A stretch of 5,660 nt of DNA from Candidatus Scybalocola fimicaballi (GTDB taxonomy: Bacteria > Bacteroidota > Bacteroidia > Bacteroidales > Paludibacteraceae), in NCBI GenBank assembly GCA_002317115.1, contig DCIP01000186.1, forward strand, positions 13,733 to 19,392, given 5' to 3'. Shown one piece after another: positions 1-5,660 of this stretch. A model generated the notes under the pieces. The model saw nothing but the letters and a program-made list of their open reading frames with translations. It searched no databases and had not been told where the DNA came from. The position numbers and the translations under genes were made by a program. The number at the start of each line of letters is the position of its first letter. Positions within the stretch are counted from its first letter, which is position 1.

Positions 1-1572
1 GAGGCTTGCTCAGGTGGCAAAGCTGTTTCTGTTCAGGATGCCGACGGATATATCAATTTTGAGTTTGAGATTCCAGCAGACGGTAATTACGACATCATCC
101 TTGGCGGATCTATCGCTTACGGAGAAGGAAAGGTTTGCTCGGTTAAGTTGGGCGACGGTACAAGTGTAGACGTTGCTATCAATGAGAACGGACCTGTCTC
201 TGTAGGAACATTCAAGCTAAAAGCAGGAAGACAGACTATCTCAGTTGTCCCAGGCTGGACATGGTGGGTGGTAGACTATATGGAGGTTAACTCAGCAGTT
301 ATCCCGGAGGTTAAGCCATCAGCGATGTCTGATTCAAAGGCAACAGAGTCAGCTCAGAAGCTTTATGCATTCTTGAAGGAGAATTTCGGAAAGAACATTA
401 TCTCTGGATTTATGGCTGGAGACATGGATGGTTCAGACGGTAAATTCAAGAATCATGTGGATTACAAGGAGGTATACACAAGAAGTGGAAAGTATCCTGC
501 TCTTGGAGGAGTTGACTTCATGAACGCTACAGGTCAGAGTGCTTATATGCCTAATGATACATGGTTTAAGAACTATACAGATAAATCAATGTCTCTAATG
601 GAAGATTTGTGGAACCTTGGTGGTATCCCTGCTTTCACATGGCACTGGCGTGATCCATCATACGAGACAGATATGTTCTATTCAAGAGGTGAGGCTGGCG
701 ACACTGATTTCGATTTCACAGTCGCTATGAATGCCGACGGTTCTTGGAAAACAAGCTCTGAGATTTATAAGAATATGATCAAGGATATCGACGTGATTGC
801 CGACTACTTCCTTGCTTTGCAGGATAAGGGTGTCGCAGGTATCTTCCGTCCACTTCACGAGGCATCAGGTGGTTGGTTCTGGTGGGGCAAACAAGGTGGT
901 GCGAACTACGCAAAACTTTACCAGCTAATCCGTCATGAGATGGTAGACGTGAAGGGAGTACACAACCTAATCTGGGTATGGAATCCACAGAGTGTAGCTG
1001 ACACAGATTGGAATCCAGGTGCTGAGAATTACGATGTTATCTCAATCGATATCTACAACAAGGCATTCGACTATCAGTCAAATTATGTGGTTTTCAATAA
1101 TTTGAAGAAAATGTCAGATTACAAGAAGCTTATCGCTTTGAGTGAGAACGGACCAGTGGTTGACGCAGACGCATGTATAGCTGACGAGGCAATGTGGAGC
1201 TGGATGATGCCTTGGTACCAGAGCTGGGGTTCAAGTTTCGCAGATCAGACATCTAATGACGAGTGGAAGAAGGTGATGGGACACAAGAATGTGATCACTC
1301 TTGACGAGATGCCAGGTTGGAAAACATATACTGAGGTTGAGCAGTCACAGGCAAAGAGCGACGTCGCTATCTATCCAAACCCAGTGAAGGAGAATTTGAC
1401 AGTAGTTGCGGACAATGCTTTAGTTGAGATTGTCGACATCGCTGGACGTACAATCGCGTCGGCAACAGTAAACGGACAGGCTTCTGTTTCAGCTAAGGAG
1501 TGGAACAAGGGTGTTTACGCAGTTGTTGTGTCGACAGAGAACGGGAAGCAGATTTTCAAGGTTGTGAAGTAA
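1..1572 (+). CDS. Secreted GH26 beta-mannanase with CBM35-like module and T9SS sorting domain (5' end missing)
   Basis: The frame is open from base 1 to the TAA at 1570-1572, so this is the last 523 residues of a larger protein; signal peptide and true start lie upstream. Numbering is from base 1. Residues 1 to about 97 look like a CBM35-type beta-sandwich, with an aromatic cluster (W86, W88, W89) before VDYMEV (91-96). Residues about 115-440 match glycoside hydrolase family 26: HWRDP (215-219), the acid/base glutamate E287 in RPLHE (283-287) followed by an aromatic GGWFWWG stretch, and the nucleophile E382 in ALSENG. Residues 454-523 form a T9SS type A sorting domain, opening with YPNPV (458-462) and ending in KVVK. 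GH26 enzymes mostly cleave internal beta-1,4 linkages of mannan, glucomannan or galactomannan; a few act on mixed-linkage glucan or xylan, so substrate is inferred. The enzyme should cross the outer membrane by T9SS and be surface-anchored or released. Family call is firm, the CBM class less so. Confidence 0.93.
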   Translation, partial: EACSGGKAVSVQDADGYINFEFEIPADGNYDIILGGSIAYGEGKVCSVKLGDGTSVDVAINENGPVSVGTFKLKAGRQTISVVPGWTWWVVDYMEVNSAVIPEVKPSAMSDSKATESAQKLYAFLKENFGKNIISGFMAGDMDGSDGKFKNHVDYKEVYTRSGKYPALGGVDFMNATGQSAYMPNDTWFKNYTDKSMSLMEDLWNLGGIPAFTWHWRDPSYETDMFYSRGEAGDTDFDFTVAMNADGSWKTSSEIYKNMIKDIDVIADYFLALQDKGVAGIFRPLHEASGGWFWWGKQGGANYAKLYQLIRHEMVDVKGVHNLIWVWNPQSVADTDWNPGAENYDVISIDIYNKAFDYQSNYVVFNNLKKMSDYKKLIALSENGPVVDADACIADEAMWSWMMPWYQSWGSSFADQTSNDEWKKVMGHKNVITLDEMPGWKTYTEVEQSQAKSDVAIYPNPVKENLTVVADNALVEIVDIAGRTIASATVNGQASVSAKEWNKGVYAVVVSTENGKQIFKVVK

Positions 1573-1591
1573 ATTAGCTTTTCATAAGGAT

Positions 1592-1632
1592 AAAAGCAAG
1601 GGTAGAATGCAAATTCTATCCTTGCTTTTTTT
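1592..1632 (+). terminator. Intrinsic terminator after the GH26 gene
   Basis: Bases 1592-1608 and 1613-1629 form a 17-bp stem with a single G-U pair (1602/1619), closed by a GCAA tetraloop of the GNRA class (1609-1612). Seven T residues (1626-1632) follow, the first four also pairing with the A-run at the stem base. It starts 19 bases after the GH26 stop codon, so it should end the mannanase transcript and insulate porZ. The shape is that of a textbook rho-independent terminator. Confidence 0.92.
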
Positions 1633-1639
1633 ATATTTG
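1632..1639 (+). promoter_or_regulatory. Probable -7 element of the porZ promoter
   Basis: TATATTTG fits the Bacteroidota primary-sigma -7 consensus TAnnTTTG exactly and ends 25 bases before the porZ ATG, giving a short predicted leader of about 20 bases. The partner TTTG/TTG at -33 is not present at the usual spacing: bases 1609-1612, where it would fall, read GCAA, the terminator loop. The element begins on the last T of the terminator tract. It is therefore likely but unproven, and may be weak or need an activator. Confidence 0.55.
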
Positions 1640-1664
1640 CAGTAAATTTAATCGATATAGAGTT

Positions 1665-4055
1665 ATGCGAAGATTCTTTAGTGCAGTTATTGTATTATTC
1701 ATAGCGACATTATCTACGTTTGCAAAACGCGATATAGCTCCGGGCGAGTGGCAGACAGTTCGTTCGTACAATGGCATTACAAGCATCATCCCGTCTAGGG
1801 ATAAGGTGTACGTGGTGGCAAGTGGTGGTATGTATACCTACGACAAGAAGACTAAGGAGGTGAAACCGCTGTCTTCTCTTGACGGATTAAGCGCATCTGC
1901 TATAGAGATGGTGGAATATGTTGAGTCGACAAAGACTTTGTTTATCATCCATTCCGACATGACTATCGACTTGGTTGTCGATGGGCAGACAATCAATGAT
2001 GAATCTATCAAGGACAGCGAGATAAGTGGAAAGAAAGTCAACGGCTTGAAGGTCGACGGTGATTATGTATATGTGTCGTTGGACGCTGGCGTCGTCGTCT
2101 ACAACACAAAGAAGAGAGAGGTGCTCGACACTTATGTGGTAGGTGATAATGGCCAATACGAGGCCGTATACCAGACTGTCGTCTTAGACGGAGACATCTA
2201 TGCTTTGATGTCGGACAAGGATGAGGATAATTGTACTCATAGAAAACTTAAAGTATGCAGCCGTGGATCTAACGCTAACGACTACAGCACATGGACAACG
2301 ATACCGTTGCCTGTGACATGCTCAAATTCCGATACTGTTGTCGTGAAACAGATGGAGTGCGCGTCAGGACATGTGCTTATCCTAACTAATAAAGGCTTGT
2401 ATGCTCGTCTTGGAGACGGAACATGGGTGGATGTTAGCCCTAAGGAGATTGTCCCTCATAGAATTCAGGTTTATAAGGATCGACTTACAGCTAACACTAA
2501 CTGGCAAGTTATGGCGTTCCACAAGGATAATCTTGGCGACGTGAAGTATAGAGAGTGCTGGTCAGATATTGCTGTATATGATTTGGATGATGATGTTGTT
2601 TGGCTTGACAATCAAGGTTTGAGATTCGCTGATCTGTCGGTTAATGAATTGAAAGCCCAAGTTTCTGAACCAGTTACATTTGAAGGGCCAAGTCAGAAGG
2701 GATATTATTCTCTTCAGGTGATTGATGGAGAAATCTACCTTACAGGAAACCATGGTTTTAATGAGCCTGCAGTGGCAGATTATTCAAGAGATGGAAAGTG
2801 GCATTATTTGAGAGATTTCTTGAAGAGAGATTCTGCTGTATTCAAGGATGTCCCAAGATATCTTGATGGAGTGGTGTTCAATTCTGCATATAGAATGTTG
2901 GTTGACCCACTTGACAAGAACCACATATTCGTGCCATCATGGAGAGGTCTACATGAATTTTACAGAGATACTCTGATCAGAATTCATGATAAGTATAATT
3001 CAGCGTTTCAAGCCACATCACAATCGTCAAGATGTACATTGTTGGAGTGCGCATGGTACGACGAAAACCATAATCTGTTTGTTACCAATCCAAGATCTAA
3101 CGGTAATATGGTTTACGTGCAGGATTCCACAGGTGAATGGCATGAGTTGAGACACAGCAAATTCCTCAACCAACCTTCCGCGCATTTCCATTATCGTACA
3201 AAGTCGGGAATCGACTTCATTACGGTGGAGTATTCCTCTTGTGCCCTTTGTGTATTGGATGTAAACAAGACTCCGTTTGATGACAGCGACGACAAGACAA
3301 AGATTATGACTTCTTTCAAATATTCGGAAGACGGTGTGATGGAGACTTTTGCTCCAGTTTATATCTTCAGCGTCGAGGAAGATCTGAAGGGTGACATTTG
3401 GATCGCAACCGACCAGGGTCCGCTTATCATGAGAAATGTGAAGGGAGTATTCGACAATAAGGAGGTTTATGTGCGTCCGAAGATCACTCGTGAGGACGAT
3501 AGCAGATATGCTGACTATTTGTTGGCATCCGACAAGGTGATGAAGATCCAGGTGGATGGAAAGAACAGAAAGTGGATTGCCACTGAAGGTAATGGAGTGT
3601 TCCTGGTTTCAGCCAATGGTGACAAGATCATCGAAAACTTCACTACTAAGAATTCTCCATTGTCATCCAACAACGTGATGGATCTTGTGTACGAAAGAGA
3701 ATCGGGAGTGCTTTATATCATGACTGATAATGGATTATTCGTTTACGCTACCGACTCTTCTTACCCAGATGAGGATCTTGACAATGTCGTTGTATATCCA
3801 AATCCTGTACGTCCAGACTATGATGGTCCTGTTGAGATTAAGGGTTTGATGGATGAGAGCAACGTTAGAATTACAGACCAGCGTGGTATGGTGATTGAGA
3901 ATGGTGTCAGCAAGGGTGGCACATACAGATTCTCTGCCCGCAGAAGCGACGGTACTCGTCTGCCAACAGGCGTTTATAATATCTTCGTCACTACTGAGCC
4001 TGACGGGGATGGATTGACAGAAACTAAACATTTGAAATTCGCAATTATAAGATAA
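1665..4055 (+). CDS. porZ: PorZ-like T9SS surface protein (beta-propellers plus C-terminal domain)
   Basis: This 796-residue protein has a clear signal peptide (MRR, hydrophobic 4-19, probable cleavage after A20). The body is repetitive beta-propeller sequence of the kind annotated as two-component-regulator propeller repeats, e.g. GDIWIATDQG (576-585) and RKWIATEGNG (635-644). The last ~90 residues form a T9SS-type C-terminal domain starting VVVYPNPVRPDYDGP (708-722), with PTGVYNIFV further on. Length (P. gingivalis PorZ is about 776 residues), two-propeller-plus-CTD design and the PNPVRPDY...GLMD segment all match PorZ from memory. In P. gingivalis PorZ is an essential T9SS component on the cell surface that delivers anionic LPS to the PorU sortase, which cleaves cargo sorting domains and attaches the LPS anchor. 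A hybrid-sensor origin is excluded: no membrane helix or kinase follows the propellers. The ATG at 1665 directly precedes the signal peptide. It is first in an apparent operon with argB and rdgB. Codons 296-496 use only AGA for arginine, unlike the flanks. Confidence 0.88.
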   Translation: MRRFFSAVIVLFIATLSTFAKRDIAPGEWQTVRSYNGITSIIPSRDKVYVVASGGMYTYDKKTKEVKPLSSLDGLSASAIEMVEYVESTKTLFIIHSDMTIDLVVDGQTINDESIKDSEISGKKVNGLKVDGDYVYVSLDAGVVVYNTKKREVLDTYVVGDNGQYEAVYQTVVLDGDIYALMSDKDEDNCTHRKLKVCSRGSNANDYSTWTTIPLPVTCSNSDTVVVKQMECASGHVLILTNKGLYARLGDGTWVDVSPKEIVPHRIQVYKDRLTANTNWQVMAFHKDNLGDVKYRECWSDIAVYDLDDDVVWLDNQGLRFADLSVNELKAQVSEPVTFEGPSQKGYYSLQVIDGEIYLTGNHGFNEPAVADYSRDGKWHYLRDFLKRDSAVFKDVPRYLDGVVFNSAYRMLVDPLDKNHIFVPSWRGLHEFYRDTLIRIHDKYNSAFQATSQSSRCTLLECAWYDENHNLFVTNPRSNGNMVYVQDSTGEWHELRHSKFLNQPSAHFHYRTKSGIDFITVEYSSCALCVLDVNKTPFDDSDDKTKIMTSFKYSEDGVMETFAPVYIFSVEEDLKGDIWIATDQGPLIMRNVKGVFDNKEVYVRPKITREDDSRYADYLLASDKVMKIQVDGKNRKWIATEGNGVFLVSANGDKIIENFTTKNSPLSSNNVMDLVYERESGVLYIMTDNGLFVYATDSSYPDEDLDNVVVYPNPVRPDYDGPVEIKGLMDESNVRITDQRGMVIENGVSKGGTYRFSARRSDGTRLPTGVYNIFVTTEPDGDGLTETKHLKFAIIR

Positions 4056-4056
4056 A

Positions 4057-4821
4057 ATGGAAAAGCTAACATTGATAAAGGTAGGTGGTAAGATTGTAGA
4101 GGAGGAAGCTACACTTAAGAGCCTATTGGAACAGTTCTCTAAGATTTCTGGAAATAAGGTGCTTGTCCACGGTGGTGGCCGTAGCGCTACTAAAGTGGCA
4201 GAGAAACTTGGAATCGAGACTAAGATGGTGGAGGGCCGCCGTATCACCGACGCAGAGATGCTAAAGGTCGTTACTATGGTCTACGCCGGACTTGTAAATA
4301 AGAATATCGTGGCTCAGCTACAGGCTAACGGAATCAACTCCCTTGGCTTGACAGGTGCTGACATCAACTATATGAGAAGCGACAAACGTAAGCCTAACCC
4401 AATCGACTATGGTTTTGTTGGCGACGTGAGAGAGGTGAACACAGAGATCCTTGCTGATCTTATCGCGCGTGGAATCGTTCCTGTCCTTTCTCCAATCACT
4501 CACGACGGAAAGGGTAACCTTCTAAATACAAATGCCGACACAATCGCACAGGAGGCAGCTGTAGCGTTGGCTAAGAGATTCGACGTCTCTCTAATCTACT
4601 GTTTTGAGAAAGACGGTGTGTTGAAGGACGAGAACGATGATTCATCTGTCATACCATTGATCACAAAGCCAGATTTCGAGGCATATAAAGCCGACGGCAC
4701 TATCAGCGGCGGTATGATTCCTAAGCTTGACAATGCGTTTACAGCTATCAGCAAGGGAGTGAAGGAAGTGGTGATCACTTCAGCCAACCATATCCTAAGC
4801 GGAGGTACTAAAATCAAGTAA
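4057..4821 (+). CDS. argB: Acetylglutamate kinase (probably acting on N-succinylglutamate)
   Basis: ArgB phosphorylates the gamma-carboxylate of an N-acylated glutamate with ATP, the second step of arginine synthesis, in the cytoplasm. The 254-residue protein shows the amino acid kinase fold: IKVGGK (7-12) with phosphate-binding K8, HGGGR (38-42), GRRITD (60-65) with the acyl-glutamate-binding arginine, NADTIA (159-164), and SGGMIPKL (217-224) with K223, equivalent to E. coli K217. The chain starts at the first beta-strand, without the N-terminal helix of arginine-inhibited hexameric kinases, so it is probably dimeric and not inhibited by arginine. HGGGR replaces the usual HGGGP; I recall this from Bacteroides ArgB. 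Bacteroides fragilis makes arginine through N-succinyl rather than N-acetyl intermediates, so N-succinylglutamate is a likely substrate here, by inference only. The ATG lies one base after the porZ stop in an A-rich context, implying co-transcription and perhaps translational coupling. No other arg gene is in the window. Confidence 0.95.
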   Translation: MEKLTLIKVGGKIVEEEATLKSLLEQFSKISGNKVLVHGGGRSATKVAEKLGIETKMVEGRRITDAEMLKVVTMVYAGLVNKNIVAQLQANGINSLGLTGADINYMRSDKRKPNPIDYGFVGDVREVNTEILADLIARGIVPVLSPITHDGKGNLLNTNADTIAQEAAVALAKRFDVSLIYCFEKDGVLKDENDDSSVIPLITKPDFEAYKADGTISGGMIPKLDNAFTAISKGVKEVVITSANHILSGGTKIK

Positions 4822-4826
4822 TATTC

Positions 4827-4830
4827 GGAG
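4827..4830 (+). promoter_or_regulatory. rdgB: Possible Shine-Dalgarno-like GGAG before rdgB
   Basis: GGAG lies in the 12-base argB-rdgB gap, only 3 bases before the ATG at 4834. That spacing is shorter than ideal, and Bacteroidota often initiate without a Shine-Dalgarno match, so it may be incidental. Confidence 0.3.
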
Positions 4831-4833
4831 ACA

Positions 4834-5421
4834 ATGAAGATAGTTTTGGCAACCAAGAACAGAGGCAAGGTGGCTGAGTTTGCAGCTATCTTGGGCGATA
4901 AGGTTGAATTAATCACACAAGCGGAGGCTGGAATAACTGAATCAGCCGAGGAAAACGGAACTACATACGCAGAAAACTCACGTCTGAAAGCAAAGTTTAT
5001 CTTCGAGAAAACTGGTTTGCCTACCATGGCAGACGACAGCGGACTTGAGTGTGACGCGTTGGATGGTGCTCCCGGCGTCTACACGGCAAGATTTGCAGGA
5101 GAGGGTGCGACAGATAGCACCAATATCGATAAACTCCTTGCTGTGCTTGATGAGGAGGAAAACCGTAAGGCTCGATTCGTCGCTCATATCACATTGGTGA
5201 TGCCAAACTATGAGATCCATTGTGAGGGAACTCTTAATGGAGAGATCACAAGAGGTCGACGCGGAACAAACGGATTCGGATATGATCCAGTATTCATTCC
5301 TGAAGGCTACGACAAAACCCTTGCTGAATTGGATGATGAGGTGAAAAACAGTATTTCGCACAGACGCAAAGCAATTGAAAAAATGCAGGAAGCGTTGAGC
5401 AATCTCAATCTTAATATGTAG
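4834..5421 (+). CDS. rdgB: XTP/dITP pyrophosphatase (Ham1/RdgB family)
   Basis: RdgB hydrolyses the non-canonical purine nucleotides dITP, XTP and ITP to monophosphate and pyrophosphate, keeping deaminated bases out of DNA and RNA. The 195-residue length is normal for the family. Signatures are complete and in order: ATKNRGKV (6-13) at the N-terminus, ADDSGLECDALDGAPG (66-81) with the catalytic and metal-binding acidic pair D67/D68, GFGYDPVF (147-154) for base binding, and NSISHRRKA (172-180). The start is fixed by the family's MKIVLATKN opening. It begins 12 bases after the argB stop and is probably the last gene of the porZ-argB-rdgB transcript. The stop codon is 10 bases upstream of the first palindromic repeat. 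No sign of truncation or damage. Confidence 0.96.
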   Translation: MKIVLATKNRGKVAEFAAILGDKVELITQAEAGITESAEENGTTYAENSRLKAKFIFEKTGLPTMADDSGLECDALDGAPGVYTARFAGEGATDSTNIDKLLAVLDEEENRKARFVAHITLVMPNYEIHCEGTLNGEITRGRRGTNGFGYDPVFIPEGYDKTLAELDDEVKNSISHRRKAIEKMQEALSNLNLNM

Positions 5422-5431
5422 CAAGAGACTC

Positions 5432-5458
5432 GTAGAGACGCACGGACGTGCGTGTAAC
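5432..5458 (+). repeat. Degenerate palindromic intergenic repeat, unit 1
   Basis: ACGCACG (5438-5444) pairs perfectly with CGTGCGT (5447-5453) around the two-base centre GA. The left flank GTAGAG (5432-5437) should face CTCTAC in a perfect copy, but the right flank reads GTAAC, so the outer stem has decayed. From memory, GTAGAGACG...CGTCTCTAC palindromes are scattered through intergenic regions of Bacteroidales and other genomes; copy number here is unknown. No T-tract follows, so this is not a standard terminator, though the hairpin could protect the 3' end of the rdgB mRNA. Confidence 0.6.
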
Positions 5459-5467
5459 ATGGAGACA

Positions 5468-5496
5468 GTAGAAACGTGGCGTGCCCACGTCTCTCA
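5468..5496 (+). repeat. Degenerate palindromic intergenic repeat, unit 2
   Basis: ACGTGG (5474-5479) pairs with CCACGT (5485-5490) across a five-base loop; AGA (5470-5472) pairs with TCT (5492-5494) outside one A/C mismatch (5473/5491). The left arm GTAGAAACG matches unit 1's GTAGAGACG at 8 of 9 bases, starting exactly 36 bases later. An apparent extra C near the centre breaks what would otherwise be GTGGC-GT-GCCAC. Likely a second member of the same palindrome class with a different core. Confidence 0.6.
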
Positions 5497-5569
5497 AGCA
5501 TAAAATAATCTGGACGTTCATTATACGAAGCCAAGTTATTAACAAATACATAAAAAAAGAGAGAAAATA

Positions 5570-5600
5570 TTTGTTTTATCCTCTAAAAACTTTAATTTTG
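5570..5600 (+). promoter_or_regulatory. Bacteroidota sigma-70-type promoter for a gene beyond the window
   Basis: TTTG (5570-5573) and TAATTTTG (5593-5600), an exact TAnnTTTG, are separated by 19 bases, the usual spacing for the Bacteroidota primary sigma factor. Transcription would start near 5605-5608 and run rightwards. The surroundings are strongly AT-rich and non-coding, which fits a promoter region. This is the best promoter match in the window. Confidence 0.8.
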
Positions 5601-5660
5601 CATTCCGATTTTCAAGGATATTGAAAAGCAGAAAGTTAGAAAATAATTAAAAAAGTAAAA
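5601..5660 (+). other. Predicted A-rich 5' leader of a downstream gene
   Basis: About 50 bases downstream of the predicted start site contain no start codon or recognisable RNA structure. The last 25 bases are almost entirely A and T with A-runs. A-rich sequence just upstream of the start codon favours translation in Bacteroidota, so a start codon probably lies shortly past the right edge. The gene's identity cannot be read from this window. Confidence 0.4.

Noticed and set aside
148..150. ATG at 148 as the start of the GH26 gene
   Set aside because: It falls inside the CBM35-like module and the same frame is open and protein-like back to base 1; the true start is outside the window.
1577..1597. 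Alternative hairpin GCTTTT/AAAAGC that could compete with the terminator stem
   Set aside because: It is only six base pairs with a nine-base loop and cannot compete with the 17-bp terminator; no leader peptide or ligand-binding structure suggests attenuation.
1622..1624. TTG as the -33 element of the porZ promoter
   Set aside because: It is only seven bases upstream of the -7 element, far from the usual spacing of about 19.
3735..4247. 170-codon minus-strand open frame across the porZ-argB junction
   Set aside because: It lies wholly antisense to two confidently identified genes, has no recognisable domain and shows no promoter of its own.
4978..5460. 160-codon minus-strand open frame over rdgB
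   Set aside because: It mirrors the rdgB coding sequence; rdgB has all family motifs, and the antisense product is low-plausibility and cysteine/serine rich.
5432..5496. The two palindromes as a small CRISPR array
   Set aside because: The units differ in core sequence, there are only two, the intervening segment is too short for a spacer, and no cas gene is present.
5519..5540. Similarity to a loxP arm (TATACGAAG, then AAGTTAT)
   Set aside because: Only nine contiguous bases match, the remainder is interrupted, and there is no inverted partner arm or recombinase gene nearby; chance match.

Overview
The window reads as a chromosomal fragment of a Bacteroidota bacterium, most likely an anaerobic, polysaccharide-degrading member of the order Bacteroidales. 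Three signs support this: two proteins ending in C-terminal domains typical of the type IX secretion system (T9SS), a machine confined to this phylum; Bacteroidota-type promoter elements (TAnnTTTG, in one case with TTTG 19 nt upstream); and an ArgB whose motifs look like the Bacteroides type. A gut or rumen source is an inference from the mannanase. All genes are on the + strand and coding density is high.

Layout. Bases 1-1572 hold the 3' part of a large secreted glycoside hydrolase: a CBM35-like carbohydrate-binding module, a GH26 (beta-mannanase type) catalytic domain with both catalytic glutamates, and a T9SS sorting domain. A strong intrinsic terminator (17-bp stem, GCAA tetraloop) follows, and its T-tract runs into the -7 promoter element of the next unit. 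Bases 1665-5421 form an apparent three-gene operon: porZ (surface component of the T9SS), argB (acylglutamate kinase of arginine synthesis, 1 base after porZ) and rdgB (XTP/dITP pyrophosphatase, 12 bases after argB). After rdgB come two degenerate palindromic repeats spaced 36 bases apart, then an AT-rich stretch with a near-consensus promoter (5570-5600) and an A-rich leader for a gene beyond the window.

How the genes relate. The GH26 enzyme is a predicted cargo of the T9SS, and the next gene encodes PorZ, which in Porphyromonas gingivalis supplies anionic LPS to the PorU sortase that processes and anchors such cargo. argB and rdgB are housekeeping genes with no obvious link to secretion; the tight spacing suggests shared transcription only. 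I see no phage, insertion sequence, CRISPR array, RNA gene or defence system, and no convincing new biological system. The points worth a second look are the cargo/machinery adjacency, the porZ-argB junction, the paired palindromes, a codon-usage patch inside porZ and the probable N-succinylglutamate specificity of ArgB.
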